From assembly GCF_000964685.1 (NCBI RefSeq), contig NZ_LANS01000001.1, forward strand, positions 930,001 through 994,000: a stretch of DNA of 64,000 nucleotides. Direction: 5' to 3'. Every line of letters starts with the position of its first letter. Position 1 is the stretch's first letter. Origin of the DNA: Anaplasma phagocytophilum str. Webster. Its GTDB lineage: Bacteria; Pseudomonadota; Alphaproteobacteria; Rickettsiales; Anaplasmataceae. The position numbers were made by a program, and so were the translations under genes. Below, in pieces: positions 41,525 through 51,243 of this stretch. The notes under the pieces are model-generated. The model did no database searches. It was not told the origin of the DNA and was given only the letters and a program-made list of their open reading frames with translations.

Positions 41525-42685
41525 CTAACTAAACGAACGCAGAAAGCCTTCAAATATCTGCAAAAACTCATCTATCTCTTGTCTTGAGACAATTAATGGA
41601 GGAACCATTCTCAACACATTCCCAGATGCTGGGGCAATCAGTATACCATGGGATATAAGTTGTTCAGCCATGCTGTGAGCACTTGCTGTATCATTAATTT
41701 CTACACCGATCAAGAGGCCTATTCCTCTAACATTCTTTATTATAGGAAACCTCGTAGCCATTTGACTCAGCTGCTCGATGAAATAAGCACCATTTTGTTC
41801 TACGTTTGCCAAAAAGCCTGGCTTGGTTATTTCACGAACGATCGCGCGAGCAACAGCAGTAGCCAAAGGATTACCACCACAAGTCGAGCCATGCATGCGC
41901 TCAGTAACAAATTGCCCTGCTTTTTTCGTTATGAGGCATCCACCTATAGGGAACCCACCCCCTAAACCCTTTGCAAGCGAGCATATGTCTGGTGTTACGG
42001 AAAAATGCTCATAAGCAAAGAATTTTCCTGTCCTCCCGGAGCCACATTGTACACAGTCAAAGAATAGCAATATGCCGTGTTGATCACACAATGCTCGCAA
42101 ATCTCTCAACAGTTCACCGCTCAGCACATGAATGCCACCTTCGCCCTGCACTGGTTCTACTAGTATGGCACCTATGTTTCCTTTTTCTACCTCACTACGT
42201 ATAGCCTCTATGGATGGAGTAACACTCACAAACCAATCGACATACGGGTATAAAAGGGGAAGAAAACCTGTCGGCTCACTAGCAGAGCACGTTGCATAAG
42301 TTCTTCCATGGAACGCACGCCTCAACGTCAGTACTTTATACCTTTCAGGACGTCCTATACCATTTTGGTATGACCGAGCAACCTTAAATCCGCACTCAAC
42401 AGCTTCTGCGCCAGAATTCACAAAAAATGCCATATCGGCGAAACTTAAGCCTACAAGTTCTGCAGCCAAGCTTTCAGATTCCTGAATTCTATACATGTTA
42501 GACACATGCCATAGCGCTTTGGATTGCTCACACAATGCCTGTACCATAGCTGGATGGCAGTGACCAAGCGCGCTCGTAGCCCTTCCAGAACCGAAGTCTA
42601 TATAACGCTTCCCGCTACTATCATACAAGTACACCCCTTCTCCCCGAACGAAACTGATGTCGAACGGTTTGTAAAAAGGAATCAT
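41525..42685 (-). CDS. argD: Acetylornithine aminotransferase-like, PLP-dependent
   Basis: 386 aa from the ATG at 42685 (MIPFYKPFDISFVRGEGVYL), which matches family N-termini; the frame itself opens 14 codons earlier. Class III aminotransferase: FVNSGAEAVECGFKVAR, RAFHGRTYATCSAS, ILVEPVQGEGGI, FFDCVQCGSGRTGKF, and Schiff-base lysine K239 in SLAKGLGGGFPIG. The aspartate that contacts the PLP ring is kept (D210) but the next residue is Cys in place of the near-invariant Glu of DEVQ. No other arginine gene is in the window, so a related role (for example in diaminopimelate synthesis, as in enteric ArgD) is possible. Confidence 0.9.
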   Translation of the reverse strand: MIPFYKPFDISFVRGEGVYLYDSSGKRYIDFGSGRATSALGHCHPAMVQALCEQSKALWHVSNMYRIQESESLAAELVGLSFADMAFFVNSGAEAVECGFKVARSYQNGIGRPERYKVLTLRRAFHGRTYATCSASEPTGFLPLLYPYVDWFVSVTPSIEAIRSEVEKGNIGAILVEPVQGEGGIHVLSGELLRDLRALCDQHGILLFFDCVQCGSGRTGKFFAYEHFSVTPDICSLAKGLGGGFPIGGCLITKKAGQFVTERMHGSTCGGNPLATAVARAIVREITKPGFLANVEQNGAYFIEQLSQMATRFPIIKNVRGIGLLIGVEINDTASAHSMAEQLISHGILIAPASGNVLRMVPPLIVSRQEIDEFLQIFEGFLRSFS

Positions 42686-42855
42686 AAAGTCACAAACCAC
42701 AACTATCCCATAATACTGACTGGTCAACGCTCAGGATAACTCCTCTATTTCAAATAGGTCAACAGAAAAGTACCTTGGAAGCCAAATGATCATTAAGGAT
42801 TGATGCTCTCAGAGTATGCTATATATTTTTAGGACAGTTCGAGAGCGGTGTATCT

Positions 42856-44268
42856 ATGCTTAGATGGGTCTTCAGATTTCTGATAAGGGCGACATTGGTT
42901 GTGCTGTTTGTTGGGTCAATGTGGTTTACTTATGCATATGTATCTGACAGAACGCTAAGCAAAGCAGCTATAACAATAAACACAGAGCTGAATAATGTAT
43001 TTGAGCATTCGATTTTAAGAAAATACATAGTCTTGTTGCGTGGAGCGCCTGTACATGTTGGTACTAACCCTTATCATATCAATCTCATAATTAAAATGCA
43101 GGCAGAGTTCATGCATGCCCTCCATATGCTTAAAGACGTTGAGTTGGTTTTATATAACGCTAACGGGAATGTCATGTTCACTGTAAGCGATGATATGGAT
43201 ACGGAAGTCAGTGATGCAAGTATTGTGCTATCTCCTGAAGAGCTTTCTCTTCTTTCCAAGGGGGAAATCGTGCATGGAACAAGTGCGTACGGCATATACT
43301 CTTCCGTATTCCCCCTTATGGATGAATCAGGAGAGCCTATAGTATTTTTGCGAGTCACAAGGGACTGCAGCGAGATGGCGGTTTTCTTCTCTAACTCGAA
43401 TTTTGTATTTGTAATACTGGTCGGTATTGCTGCAGCAATATGTATAGTGTTGACCCTTGTCATATACAGAAAAAATGTAAAGTTGCTTAATAGCCAATAC
43501 GATGCAAACCTTGAGTTACAAGAAAAGAAGGAAAACGCAGAAAAAGAGAGCGTAAGTAAGTCACAATTTCTTGCTAATGTCAGTCATGAGTTACGCACTC
43601 CTCTAAACTCCATTATAGGTTTTTCAGAAATAGTTCAGAGAGAGTCTTTGGGACCACTTGGAAATGCGCAGTACAAGGAGTATATCAAGGAGATAAACCA
43701 TGCTGGGGTACACTTATTAAGTCTGATAAATGACATATTGGATTTTTCTAAGGCAGAAGCAAATAAACTCAGTGTAGAGCTCGTAAAATGCGATCTACGT
43801 AAGATAGTGGATTCCTGTTTTAACATGATGTTACCCAAGGCTCAGGAAGCCAAGGTCGAATTAAAGCGTGATATGCCAGAATCACAAATAGTGCTGATGG
43901 TTGATGCCAGAAGAATGAAGCAGGTTATACTCAACATACTAACTAATTCTATGAAATTCACACCAGAGAAAGGGTTTGTAAGGTTGTCTGTTGAGAAAAA
44001 GCAGGAAGAGGTTGTAATAGAAATATGTGACAATGGCATAGGTATTGCACAACAGGATCTGTACAAAGTAATGTCAGTATTTGGGCAGGCAGATAGTACA
44101 CATTCTCGCAAATATGAAGGAACAGGATTGGGTTTGCCTCTGAGTAAAAAGTTGGTAGAGCTGATGAATGGTACTTTCAGTATTAAAGGTGAAGCAAATC
44201 TTGGAACAGTTGTAACTCTCTCATTTCCATGCGTTGAAGAAAGCCCTGAGAGCGAAAAGGCCTTTTAA
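42856..44268 (+). CDS. pleC: PleC-like membrane sensor histidine kinase
   Basis: 470 aa. Transmembrane segment 1 at about 8-28, periplasmic sensor to about 175, segment 2 at about 178-202, then a coiled linker. The HisKA domain has phosphoacceptor H244 in FLANVSHELRTPLNSIIGFS; the HATPase domain has N-box QVILNILTNSMKFTP, G1 DNGIGI and G2 EGTGLGLPLSKKLVELM. The LGNAQYKEYIKEINHAGVHL stretch after the histidine box is typical of PleC. In Alphaproteobacteria PleC signals through PleD/DivK; neither is in the window. Together with the kinase-less PAS protein it is one of two sensor genes here. Confidence 0.92.
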   Translation: MLRWVFRFLIRATLVVLFVGSMWFTYAYVSDRTLSKAAITINTELNNVFEHSILRKYIVLLRGAPVHVGTNPYHINLIIKMQAEFMHALHMLKDVELVLYNANGNVMFTVSDDMDTEVSDASIVLSPEELSLLSKGEIVHGTSAYGIYSSVFPLMDESGEPIVFLRVTRDCSEMAVFFSNSNFVFVILVGIAAAICIVLTLVIYRKNVKLLNSQYDANLELQEKKENAEKESVSKSQFLANVSHELRTPLNSIIGFSEIVQRESLGPLGNAQYKEYIKEINHAGVHLLSLINDILDFSKAEANKLSVELVKCDLRKIVDSCFNMMLPKAQEAKVELKRDMPESQIVLMVDARRMKQVILNILTNSMKFTPEKGFVRLSVEKKQEEVVIEICDNGIGIAQQDLYKVMSVFGQADSTHSRKYEGTGLGLPLSKKLVELMNGTFSIKGEANLGTVVTLSFPCVEESPESEKAF

Positions 44269-44392
44269 TTTTTGCTATACGGTAATTCACAGCCTATAAG
44301 CCGATAAGGAAAATAGACACATCAGTGCCCAAATATGAGTAGTATTCTCCTGCTTTGCTTCCAGATAGCAGCAATAACCTAGTGGAAAATAT

Positions 44393-45117
44393 ATCCTATA
44401 TTTCGTGATGAAGGAGTATTTGTGCGGTTTACAGCATTTATACCAGTGATTTTTACCGAATCATGCCTATTAAAAGCCGCCTATGACTCACACTCTGTTT
44501 TGTCCAGCGTGCGGAATGCCTGTAGATGTAGTACAAAGCCTGGGGAACTAGCTATAAGCGATTGGGTATTTATTGAGGCATTTTACACACTGGTATCTGT
44601 CCAGGTATTTCAAGATGGGAATAATGAGGTGAAAAGATATCCTATATTTTGTGATTAGGGAGTATTTGTGCGGTTTACAGCATTTATACCAGTGATTTTT
44701 ACCGAATCATGCCTATTAAAAGCCGCCTATGACTCACACTCTGTTTTGTCCAGCGTGCGGAATGCCCGTAGATGTAGTACAAAGCATGGGGAACTAGCTA
44801 TAAGCGATTGGGTATTTATTGAGGCATTTTACACACTGGTATCTGTCCAGGTATTTCAAGATGGGAATAATGAGGTGAAAAGATATCCTATATTTCGTGA
44901 TGAGGGAGTATTTGTGCGGTTTACAGCATTTATACCAGTGATTTTTACCGAATCATGCCTATTAAAAGCCGCCTATGACTCACACTCTGTTTTGTCCAGC
45001 GTGCGGAATGCCTGTAGATGTAGTACAAAGCCTGGGGAACTAGCTATAAGCGATTGGGTATTTATTGAGGCATTTTACACACTGGTATCTGTCCAGGTAT
45101 TTCAAGATGGGAATGAG
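44393..45117. repeat. Tandem repeat, 246-bp unit, ~2.9 copies
   Basis: GTGCGGTTTACAGCATTTAT occurs at 44422, 44668 and 44914, exactly 246 bp apart. Copies 1 and 2 are full; copy 3 ends near 45113. A ~28-bp partial unit precedes copy 1. Copies differ at only a few bases. The period is 82 codons, so the frame is kept. Confidence 0.95.
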
Positions 45118-45153
45118 GTAACATTAATGCGTTTATGGAGGATTTGCAGATAA
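44422..45153 (+). CDS. Possible 82-residue repeat protein, interrupted
   Basis: Each repeat encodes RFTAFIPVIFTESCLLKAAY followed by DSHSVLSSVRNA and a long hydrophobic-polar stretch. Frame 1 (44422-44658) gives 78 aa and ends TAG; where copies 2 and 3 read GAG or GAA the first has TAG. Frame 2 (44668-45153) gives 161 aa. Each unit has its own ribosome binding site (AAGGAG at 44411-44416, with like sites before 44668 and 44914) 5 bases before a GTG. No signal peptide and no recognised family. It may be a real repeat protein with a nonsense change, or an expanded non-coding element. Confidence 0.4.
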
Positions 45154-45649
45154 AACGCCAAGAATATTGTCCACCCAAGTATCACGATACAATACTCCTT
45201 ATAGTGTATGAATCTGTAGCGTGGTAGCGCATGTATACTGAGAAACGTGGTATCTATCGTTCTTAAAACGTGTTGATATGCTGGATTGAAGCATAATATA
45301 TTTATTTTAGCCCGTATTGACAGAGTCAAAGAAGTAATGGGTGTTTCTCGATTTTGGACTTTCAATACACACCTATTATTCAAGGTCTCTATACGCCCTA
45401 AGATTTGTTTTTTTGGGTTCTGGACTTGTTAGAGGTGTTGACTGGCCTACACATAGTGTTAAGTATCACAGCAAGCCAGTGATAGTGGGAATAGAGCGTA
45501 GTTACGGATAAGGCAGTAGCTTTTAAACTAAGACAGCAGAACTTGCGTAACTGGTATTCAAGTATTAGCTATCTCTCAGGAGGTTTAGTGCTTCTTTTAC
45601 CTCATGCCTCAAAGTAGCCGCCAAGGTTACATTAACTGCTGATAACCTT
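45154..45649. other. Intergenic region
   Basis: No gene recognised in about 500 bp between the repeat locus and the tolA remnant. Confidence 0.5.
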
Positions 45650-45790
45650 CTATACTCAACCCTGCAGCAGGGCGCTATCTGCAAGAGCTCGGTAAAGTGG
45701 ATCACGGTCATATAGATTGGTATCAGAGATGGAAGCAGTGGTGACTTTACCACTAGGGTCCAGGGCCAACTTGATTACGTCACTACACTC
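45650..45790 (-). pseudogene. Partial duplicate of the tolA 3' region
   Basis: GGCGCTATCTGCAAGAGCTC at 45671 recurs at 45939 within tolA, and similarity continues for about 115 bp through the GATTGGTATCAGAGATGG segment. It lies just downstream of tolA, 268 bp from its template, and has diverged by roughly a tenth. Neither end of the gene is included. Confidence 0.85.
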
Positions 45791-45833
45791 CTGCGCAACC
45801 CGTTACTTTAGAACATAAGCGATAGGCGAATAC

Positions 45834-46676
45834 CTATGAAACTTGCTGGGGATTGAACGTCAACACAATTTCATTCCAGATACTATAGTCAGTTCCCCGT
45901 AGTTCTGTTATAGGGTTGCACTTATGTACTGCACGAAGGGCGCTATCTGCAAGAGCTCGGTACAGCGGATCATTATCATATAGATTGGTATCAGAGATGG
46001 TAGCAGTGGTAACTTTACCGCTAGGGTCCATGGCCAACTTAATCTTCACTACTGCGTTGCTATCATCATCTATGCCAGCAGGTATAGTCCAACACTTTGC
46101 AAACTGTTCTGATAAGGAGTCTACCACCTCCTCAGGAGCATGATTATTAAGAACGTTTTGGAATATAGACTTAGAATACCCAAAGAACCCCTTTTTATGT
46201 GGATTGGTGTATCTCGCTCCAGATTGCTGCTCGTATTCATACACGGGCTGCACTACCATCAAGTCTTCCTGAGATGCCAGAGTATTAACGGCAATATCAG
46301 ACCTTGCCAAAGACATCCTCGCGGGTTTCTTACTAGTTTGGCTTGGGGGTTGAATGCCTGGCTTTGTAAAGAGCCCTGAGCGCTGTACGTCCTCAGTACT
46401 ATTCACCAAATTAGCAACTTGTGACCCAGCAGATGTTATGTAATCTACATCTGCAGTGCGAGCTTGTGATTTGATTGCAACACCATCACAGTTTGGACAA
46501 CACGAAGCAGTAGAGACCCCGTACGACTCAGGTGGCGAGGTACGCACAACTAGAAAAACCCCCATCACCAAATGCACAAGCAAAGAAGAGATTATATGAA
46601 TATTCTTCCCCAGCGCTCCACGTATGCCACCTCTGACGGACAACACAGGCCGCCTCCACATTAACCGAGACACCAC
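45834..46676 (-). CDS. tolA: TolA-like envelope protein
   Basis: 280 aa. One N-terminal transmembrane segment (IISSLLVHLVMGVFLVV, about 28-45) anchors it in the inner membrane. A central periplasmic region of low complexity follows. The C-terminal domain from about 185 fits the TonB/TolA fold: CWTIPAGIDDDSNAVVKIKL, MDPSGKVTTATI, ALADSALRAVHKCNPI, and IWNEIVLTFNP at the end. TolA links the inner membrane to Pal and the outer membrane during division. tolQ lies upstream on the same strand. Unlike enteric TolA it lacks a long Ala-Lys helix. Confidence 0.85.
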   Translation of the reverse strand: MVSRLMWRRPVLSVRGGIRGALGKNIHIISSLLVHLVMGVFLVVRTSPPESYGVSTASCCPNCDGVAIKSQARTADVDYITSAGSQVANLVNSTEDVQRSGLFTKPGIQPPSQTSKKPARMSLARSDIAVNTLASQEDLMVVQPVYEYEQQSGARYTNPHKKGFFGYSKSIFQNVLNNHAPEEVVDSLSEQFAKCWTIPAGIDDDSNAVVKIKLAMDPSGKVTTATISDTNLYDNDPLYRALADSALRAVHKCNPITELRGTDYSIWNEIVLTFNPQQVS

Positions 46677-46959
46677 TTATCTCCTATACAAGCCTAAGCA
46701 ACTCACCACAAACAACAATAACCAAGAAGAAGTAAGCTAGACCATGACCTTACACCGAAGGTTATAGTAGATGCAGAAAATACCAAACTGACCAGTTGAA
46801 AACTAACCGTATAAGTACATAGTACTGTTTTATAAAGTGGTCAAGACAACAGGGTATAGAAGATGTACTTCCCGTACATCGATTGTTTGTAATATATTTA
46901 ACAATATTAAGAAAAATATGAAAAAATACACTCTACCCTTTGTATCACCCACAATGACT
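46677..46959. other. Gap between tolQ and tolA with no tolR
   Basis: 283 bp, too short for TolR (about 140 aa), and no TolR/ExbD-like motif was found in any frame. It is AT-rich near 46900. Confidence 0.55.
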
Positions 46960-47664
46960 TCAGCTATCTCTGCTCTCAAAAGAGGAATCAGAAGCGCATT
47001 CTTCGTTTGTTACGAATGCACTCAACTCGTAAACCAAATTACCTAGTCTATGTGATAACTTCGTCACGTATGCCGAAAAACCATTGTAAAATAGTTGGGC
47101 GGGAATTGCCACCAACAGCCCAAGGGCCAACGTATACAAAGCCTCTGCCATATAAGGATACAATACAGACGCTATTTGTTGCGATTCACCAATCGAGACC
47201 GCTCTAAAGCTCTCTATCACCTTCCAAAGTGTACCAAGAAGCCCAATATAAGGAGCAGAAGACCCAATCGCAGAGAGAAGACCTAGTTGCTCTTCCAGCT
47301 TATCGACTGCCCTAGTGAGTTCAGAATTAATGGCCCTATGAAACCCCTCTTTTTTGTTATGAAGCTGTTGTGCGTGTTTTATCCCATGCTGCAATATTTT
47401 AGCTACAACACCGCTACCGCATTCTACAATTTCCCTTATACCTAAAGCCGTACCGCGGGAATTGAAGACAACTTCAACATCGTGCAGCTCCCGTTTATGT
47501 CTGTTGATTACAAAACACTTTTTAAAGATTATGGCCCACGATACTAAGGAAAAAGCAAGCAACACGAGCATAACTAAACGCACCACAATACTAGCTTCGG
47601 CGAATACATCAAATGCCGAAACTCCATTCTGGATGTGCACTGCCGATTCAGCTATCTCTTCCAT
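46960..47664 (-). CDS. tolQ: TolQ/ExbB-family proton channel
   Basis: 234 aa. Three transmembrane segments: about 25-47 (VVRLVMLVLLAFSLVSWAII), about 140-160 (APYIGLLGTLWKVIESF), and about 175-198 (YTLALGLLVAIPAQLFYNGF). The LSAIGSSAPYIGLLGTLWKV motif is a hallmark. It converts the proton gradient into movement with TolR and TolA. It is followed by tolA, which supports TolQ over ExbB. Confidence 0.92.
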   Translation of the reverse strand: MEEIAESAVHIQNGVSAFDVFAEASIVVRLVMLVLLAFSLVSWAIIFKKCFVINRHKRELHDVEVVFNSRGTALGIREIVECGSGVVAKILQHGIKHAQQLHNKKEGFHRAINSELTRAVDKLEEQLGLLSAIGSSAPYIGLLGTLWKVIESFRAVSIGESQQIASVLYPYMAEALYTLALGLLVAIPAQLFYNGFSAYVTKLSHRLGNLVYELSAFVTNEECASDSSFESRDS

Positions 47665-47940
47665 AAAAAAGCCACCGAATTACTGTCAATCTCTATACCT
47701 TTAATTCCTTGTGGTCAATAACAAAAGCCCTGATAATAAATCAGGGTGTCCCAAACACAAGTTAGCAGAATTGTGTATAGAGTGGCATGAACCATTATGC
47801 ATGCTATAGGAGCCTACAACGTATAGATGTGGTTAATCTATAGTAGTAATGCTGGTGTGCTTTAGACATAAGCACTTAGGGCATGGTGTTGTTCATCAAC
47901 TTCGCGGCAACCGTGAAAATTGTTATTATGTGGTAATATT

Positions 47941-49845
47941 GTGCCGATAGTAGTTTTAAGTGCGCAGACGATCAATAAAATTGCCGCAGGTGAGGTAATA
48001 GATTGTCCAGCGAGCGTAGTAAAAGAGCTGGTAGAGAATTCCATAGATGCGGGAGCCAAAACCATAAATGTGCATGTTGACAAAGGAGGTCGCAACTTAA
48101 TTTCAGTGAGTGATGATGGTTGCGGAATCGCATGTGAAGAAATGGAAAAAGCGTTTATCGGTCATGCTACATCCAAGCTCATTGATGGGGATCTTGCAAA
48201 TGTGAAAACCATGGGCTTCAGAGGAGAAGGTCTTACAGCAGTTGCATCGGTAGCCAGGGTGAAGATGGTTTCTAAACATGTGGATGCAGAGAGAGCCTGG
48301 TCTATCACATTCGAAGGAGGAGAAAAAACCAGAGATTTAACACCGGGGGTTTTGTCTTGTGGTACACATGTGGAAGTGAGAGACTTGTTTTTCGCGACTC
48401 CTACGAGGCTGAAGTTTTTACGGACAGAAAAAGCTGAGATGCAAAATATTGTGGATTTGCTCAACAGGCTAGCCATGATAAACTATACCATAGCGTTTTC
48501 TCTTACCATAGTTGAACGCCAGATCTTTAAATACTCAGCGCAGGAAAGCCTTATCGAGAGATTGAAGGAAATGAGAGCGTTTGGCGAAGTTTTCTGTGAA
48601 CAATCACTGGAGATAAATCACTCTATAGACCACGTAAGAGTATATGGGCACATAGGTCTGCCGACGTTTAATAAGTCTAAGCCGGGGATGGTACACACTT
48701 TTGTGAATGGTCGGCCAATTTACAGTACTCTACTACTCGGAGCAGTGAAGTCTGCTTATCATGGGTTAATCCCAAAGGATAGGCATCCTGTTGTTGTTTT
48801 AGCTCTGGATGTTATGCCTGCTTACGTTGATGTTAACGTGCATCCTAGCAAAATGGAGGTCAGATTCCAGGACAAGCGCCTTGTATATAAGGCAGTGCTT
48901 GATGCACTAGGTGAGGCTTTGTCTAGTAACGTATATGCCAGGTTTTCACCTGCCGCAACTACTTCGGAAGGACATGATCACTTCGCTATGGATAGTATTG
49001 AAAAGACCTACGGAAAGTTTTTCTCCGAAGATACAGAAGCAGCTTCAACTATACAACTGCAACCAGAGGTGTTAAATCATAACATACCGCTGCTGTTTGG
49101 CAGTAGTCACGTTGATGATTCCAAAGGAACGCATGATACGAGGTTTTGTGCCGATCACACTCATCATAATGATACAAAAGGCTCGGTGCATACGAAAAGT
49201 TTTTCAGCAAGATCATCCTCTTCTGCAGAAAGTAAGATGGAGCAGGGATGCATGCTGGAAGAGCCTCCTTTAGGTTATGCAGTTTGCCAACTATTTGAGA
49301 GATATATCATTTCCAGAGCGGGAGATTACGTCATAATAGTTGATCAGCATGCTGCTCATGAGAGGCTTGTATGTGAATATATAAAGAAGGTTACAGAACA
49401 AGAAGGAATAAAAAGACAGGTTCTGCTGATGCCAGAGTTTATAGAGCTTGGAAACGAGTACGAGCTGGAATTGCTGACTGAGTATCGGGAAAAATTAAGA
49501 GATCTAGGGCTTATAGTAGAGCCTATGGGTGACCTTACAGTGGTAGTTAGAGAAGTTCCTGCTATCTTTGGTGTTGTAGATGCTAAGGCGCTAATTTCCA
49601 AGATATTAGAAAGCATAATGGCAAAAGGTGACGAACTTTTTGTGAAAGGTAAGCTGAGCCATATTTGTGGTACAGTTGCATGCTATAGCTCCATAAGAAG
49701 TGGCAGGATTATGAAATTGGAGGAAATGAACAGCCTACTCAGGCACATGGAGAGCACTCCGCATTCTGGTCAGTGTAACCACGGTAGGCCCACGTATGTG
49801 AAGCTTAAATTGTCAGAAATAGACAAGTTATTTGAACGTACGTAA
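47941..49845 (+). CDS. mutL: DNA mismatch repair protein MutL
   Basis: 634 aa from the GTG at 47941 (VPIVVLSAQTINKIAAGEVI); a TTG at 47920 is the other candidate. GHKL ATPase motifs: ENSIDAGA, DDGCGI, GFRGEGLTAVASVA. The C-terminal dimer domain includes VDQHAAHERLVCE, which fits the DQHA(X)2E(X)4E motif of MutL proteins with latent nicking activity, and near the end a CNHGRP motif. This agrees with a species lacking MutH. The linker at about 345-440 is poorly conserved, as in relatives. Confidence 0.96.
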   Translation: MPIVVLSAQTINKIAAGEVIDCPASVVKELVENSIDAGAKTINVHVDKGGRNLISVSDDGCGIACEEMEKAFIGHATSKLIDGDLANVKTMGFRGEGLTAVASVARVKMVSKHVDAERAWSITFEGGEKTRDLTPGVLSCGTHVEVRDLFFATPTRLKFLRTEKAEMQNIVDLLNRLAMINYTIAFSLTIVERQIFKYSAQESLIERLKEMRAFGEVFCEQSLEINHSIDHVRVYGHIGLPTFNKSKPGMVHTFVNGRPIYSTLLLGAVKSAYHGLIPKDRHPVVVLALDVMPAYVDVNVHPSKMEVRFQDKRLVYKAVLDALGEALSSNVYARFSPAATTSEGHDHFAMDSIEKTYGKFFSEDTEAASTIQLQPEVLNHNIPLLFGSSHVDDSKGTHDTRFCADHTHHNDTKGSVHTKSFSARSSSSAESKMEQGCMLEEPPLGYAVCQLFERYIISRAGDYVIIVDQHAAHERLVCEYIKKVTEQEGIKRQVLLMPEFIELGNEYELELLTEYREKLRDLGLIVEPMGDLTVVVREVPAIFGVVDAKALISKILESIMAKGDELFVKGKLSHICGTVACYSSIRSGRIMKLEEMNSLLRHMESTPHSGQCNHGRPTYVKLKLSEIDKLFERT

Positions 49846-50127
49846 AGTGAACCGCATACATGGCTCAAAAAGATGTACAGTGCTTTTGATGCGTTGGTAG
49901 AACAACTGGTGGTGGGTTTTTCTGTGTAAATCAGGATCATGTCATTACAGTGAGATGACATCTGTAGGAGCTGCTGCACTCATAAAGATCTGTACATACG
50001 TAAAGCAGAGAGACATGCTAGATAGCAGAAAAGTACTGAATACTGGCGGTGGTTTGTACCATGTTGTTAATAAGCAGTATGGAAACGTTGGGCACTACAA
50101 GAAAATCGACACTATAAAAACTGTTTA

Positions 50128-50365
50128 TGGTACCAAAGAGGCATGTACATACAGTGGGCATCATATCCCTTGGAAATGTGATGGTAGAGACCCCAGCAAA
50201 AGCCGAGATTTCAGGAGAGAGCTGATAACTCAAACCAACCTTTAATCTGTAAGCAAGCTTAGGAGTGATGTGCTCATCAACAACGCCCTCTAAGTTCCCA
50301 CCCAAGCCAACACAAGTATACGGAACAACCCCTAAGCTTTTTTCCTGATTTATCTCATAATACAT
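50128..50365 (-). pseudogene. P44/MSP2 C-terminal fragment
   Basis: The minus strand reads YYEINQEKSLGVVPYTCVGL, GNLEGVVDEHITPKLAYRLK and VGLSYQLSPEISAFAG, the conserved region after the variable domain. After about 50195 the frame leaves the family pattern (no GGFYHRVVGDGVY). No signal peptide or start belongs to it. Confidence 0.85.
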
Positions 50366-50861
50366 TCCTATAAAATAAACATGATACTTGGTGATGAAAA
50401 CTCACTAGGTAAACATAACGCAGGTACTCTAGACATGAGCCTTGCAGCCTGTGGTACACACTTTAGGGGGTCAGATAATTTATATAAAGACGCCAATGTC
50501 CCTGATAATAGGGCGCAAGATCACTGAATGAAGCAGCTTGAGATTATTCACTCACTATCAGAACCAACTCTATATTCCTAACCGCTTTACAGTGCTGCGG
50601 TTATATTTAGAGGTTGTATAGGTGAAACTTCACACAATGTCAGAAATAACCATCACAAGGTTGATCTCAGCGGAAGGTGAATAAACGCGCTTTAGGTTCT
50701 AATGAGGGGCGGAAGAAAGCACACTGCTTTCATAGCGTTATGTAAGTTCCTATAACATCTGAAATGATATCCTGGATAGCTTCTCCTGGTATAAACCAAG
50801 CGCCTGATAATAGCACCGCTTCAGATATTAGATTACTGTAATGCACCTCCAGAGCATAGAC
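50366..50861. other. Intergenic region within P44 cluster 3
   Basis: No gene. The part 50740-50861 is related to 36640-36760 beside cluster 2, so the two clusters share flanking sequence. Confidence 0.55.
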
Positions 50862-51243
50862 TCAGTGCGCAATCTTCCATTCCCAAGTTAACAAGGGCAT
50901 CAGTGATAGCAACTCGTCTCTGATCCTCATGAAGGTAGAAGAAACAGCCCTTATTTCTACAACTTCCCCCCCCCTTTCAATAGTTTTAGCAAGTAACCCA
51001 GCTACTATGGTTTTTTCTTCAGGGGTGAGCTTTGTTAGGTCTTTGGTTACGGCTTTGGCGTTGTCGTTAGTTTCCGACCTAGTGTGCGTATTTCGTGTAT
51101 CCTCCCTAGAAGTAGGCCAATTCTTACTACCATCTTCTAGCATCATGGCCTTAACAAAGTCACGTAAAAACCGTTGAGGTCTAGTAGTACCACTACTACT
51201 CTGTACCCAAAGATAACCTGAACAGAAGCGGTAGCAAGCCGTA
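50862..51243 (-). pseudogene. P44/MSP2 donor, 5'-truncated
   Basis: Begins at about 51243 with GYLWVQSSSGTTRPQ-type sequence (the frame has a change near 51170), then [39 protein letters not shown] and [11 protein letters not shown]. It then reads on to [15 protein letters not shown] and stops. Nearly identical to 11816-12091 of cluster 1, but on the opposite strand. Confidence 0.85.

Noticed and set aside
46677-46959. Hidden tolR
   Set aside because: The gap is too short for TolR and no TolR-like translation was found.
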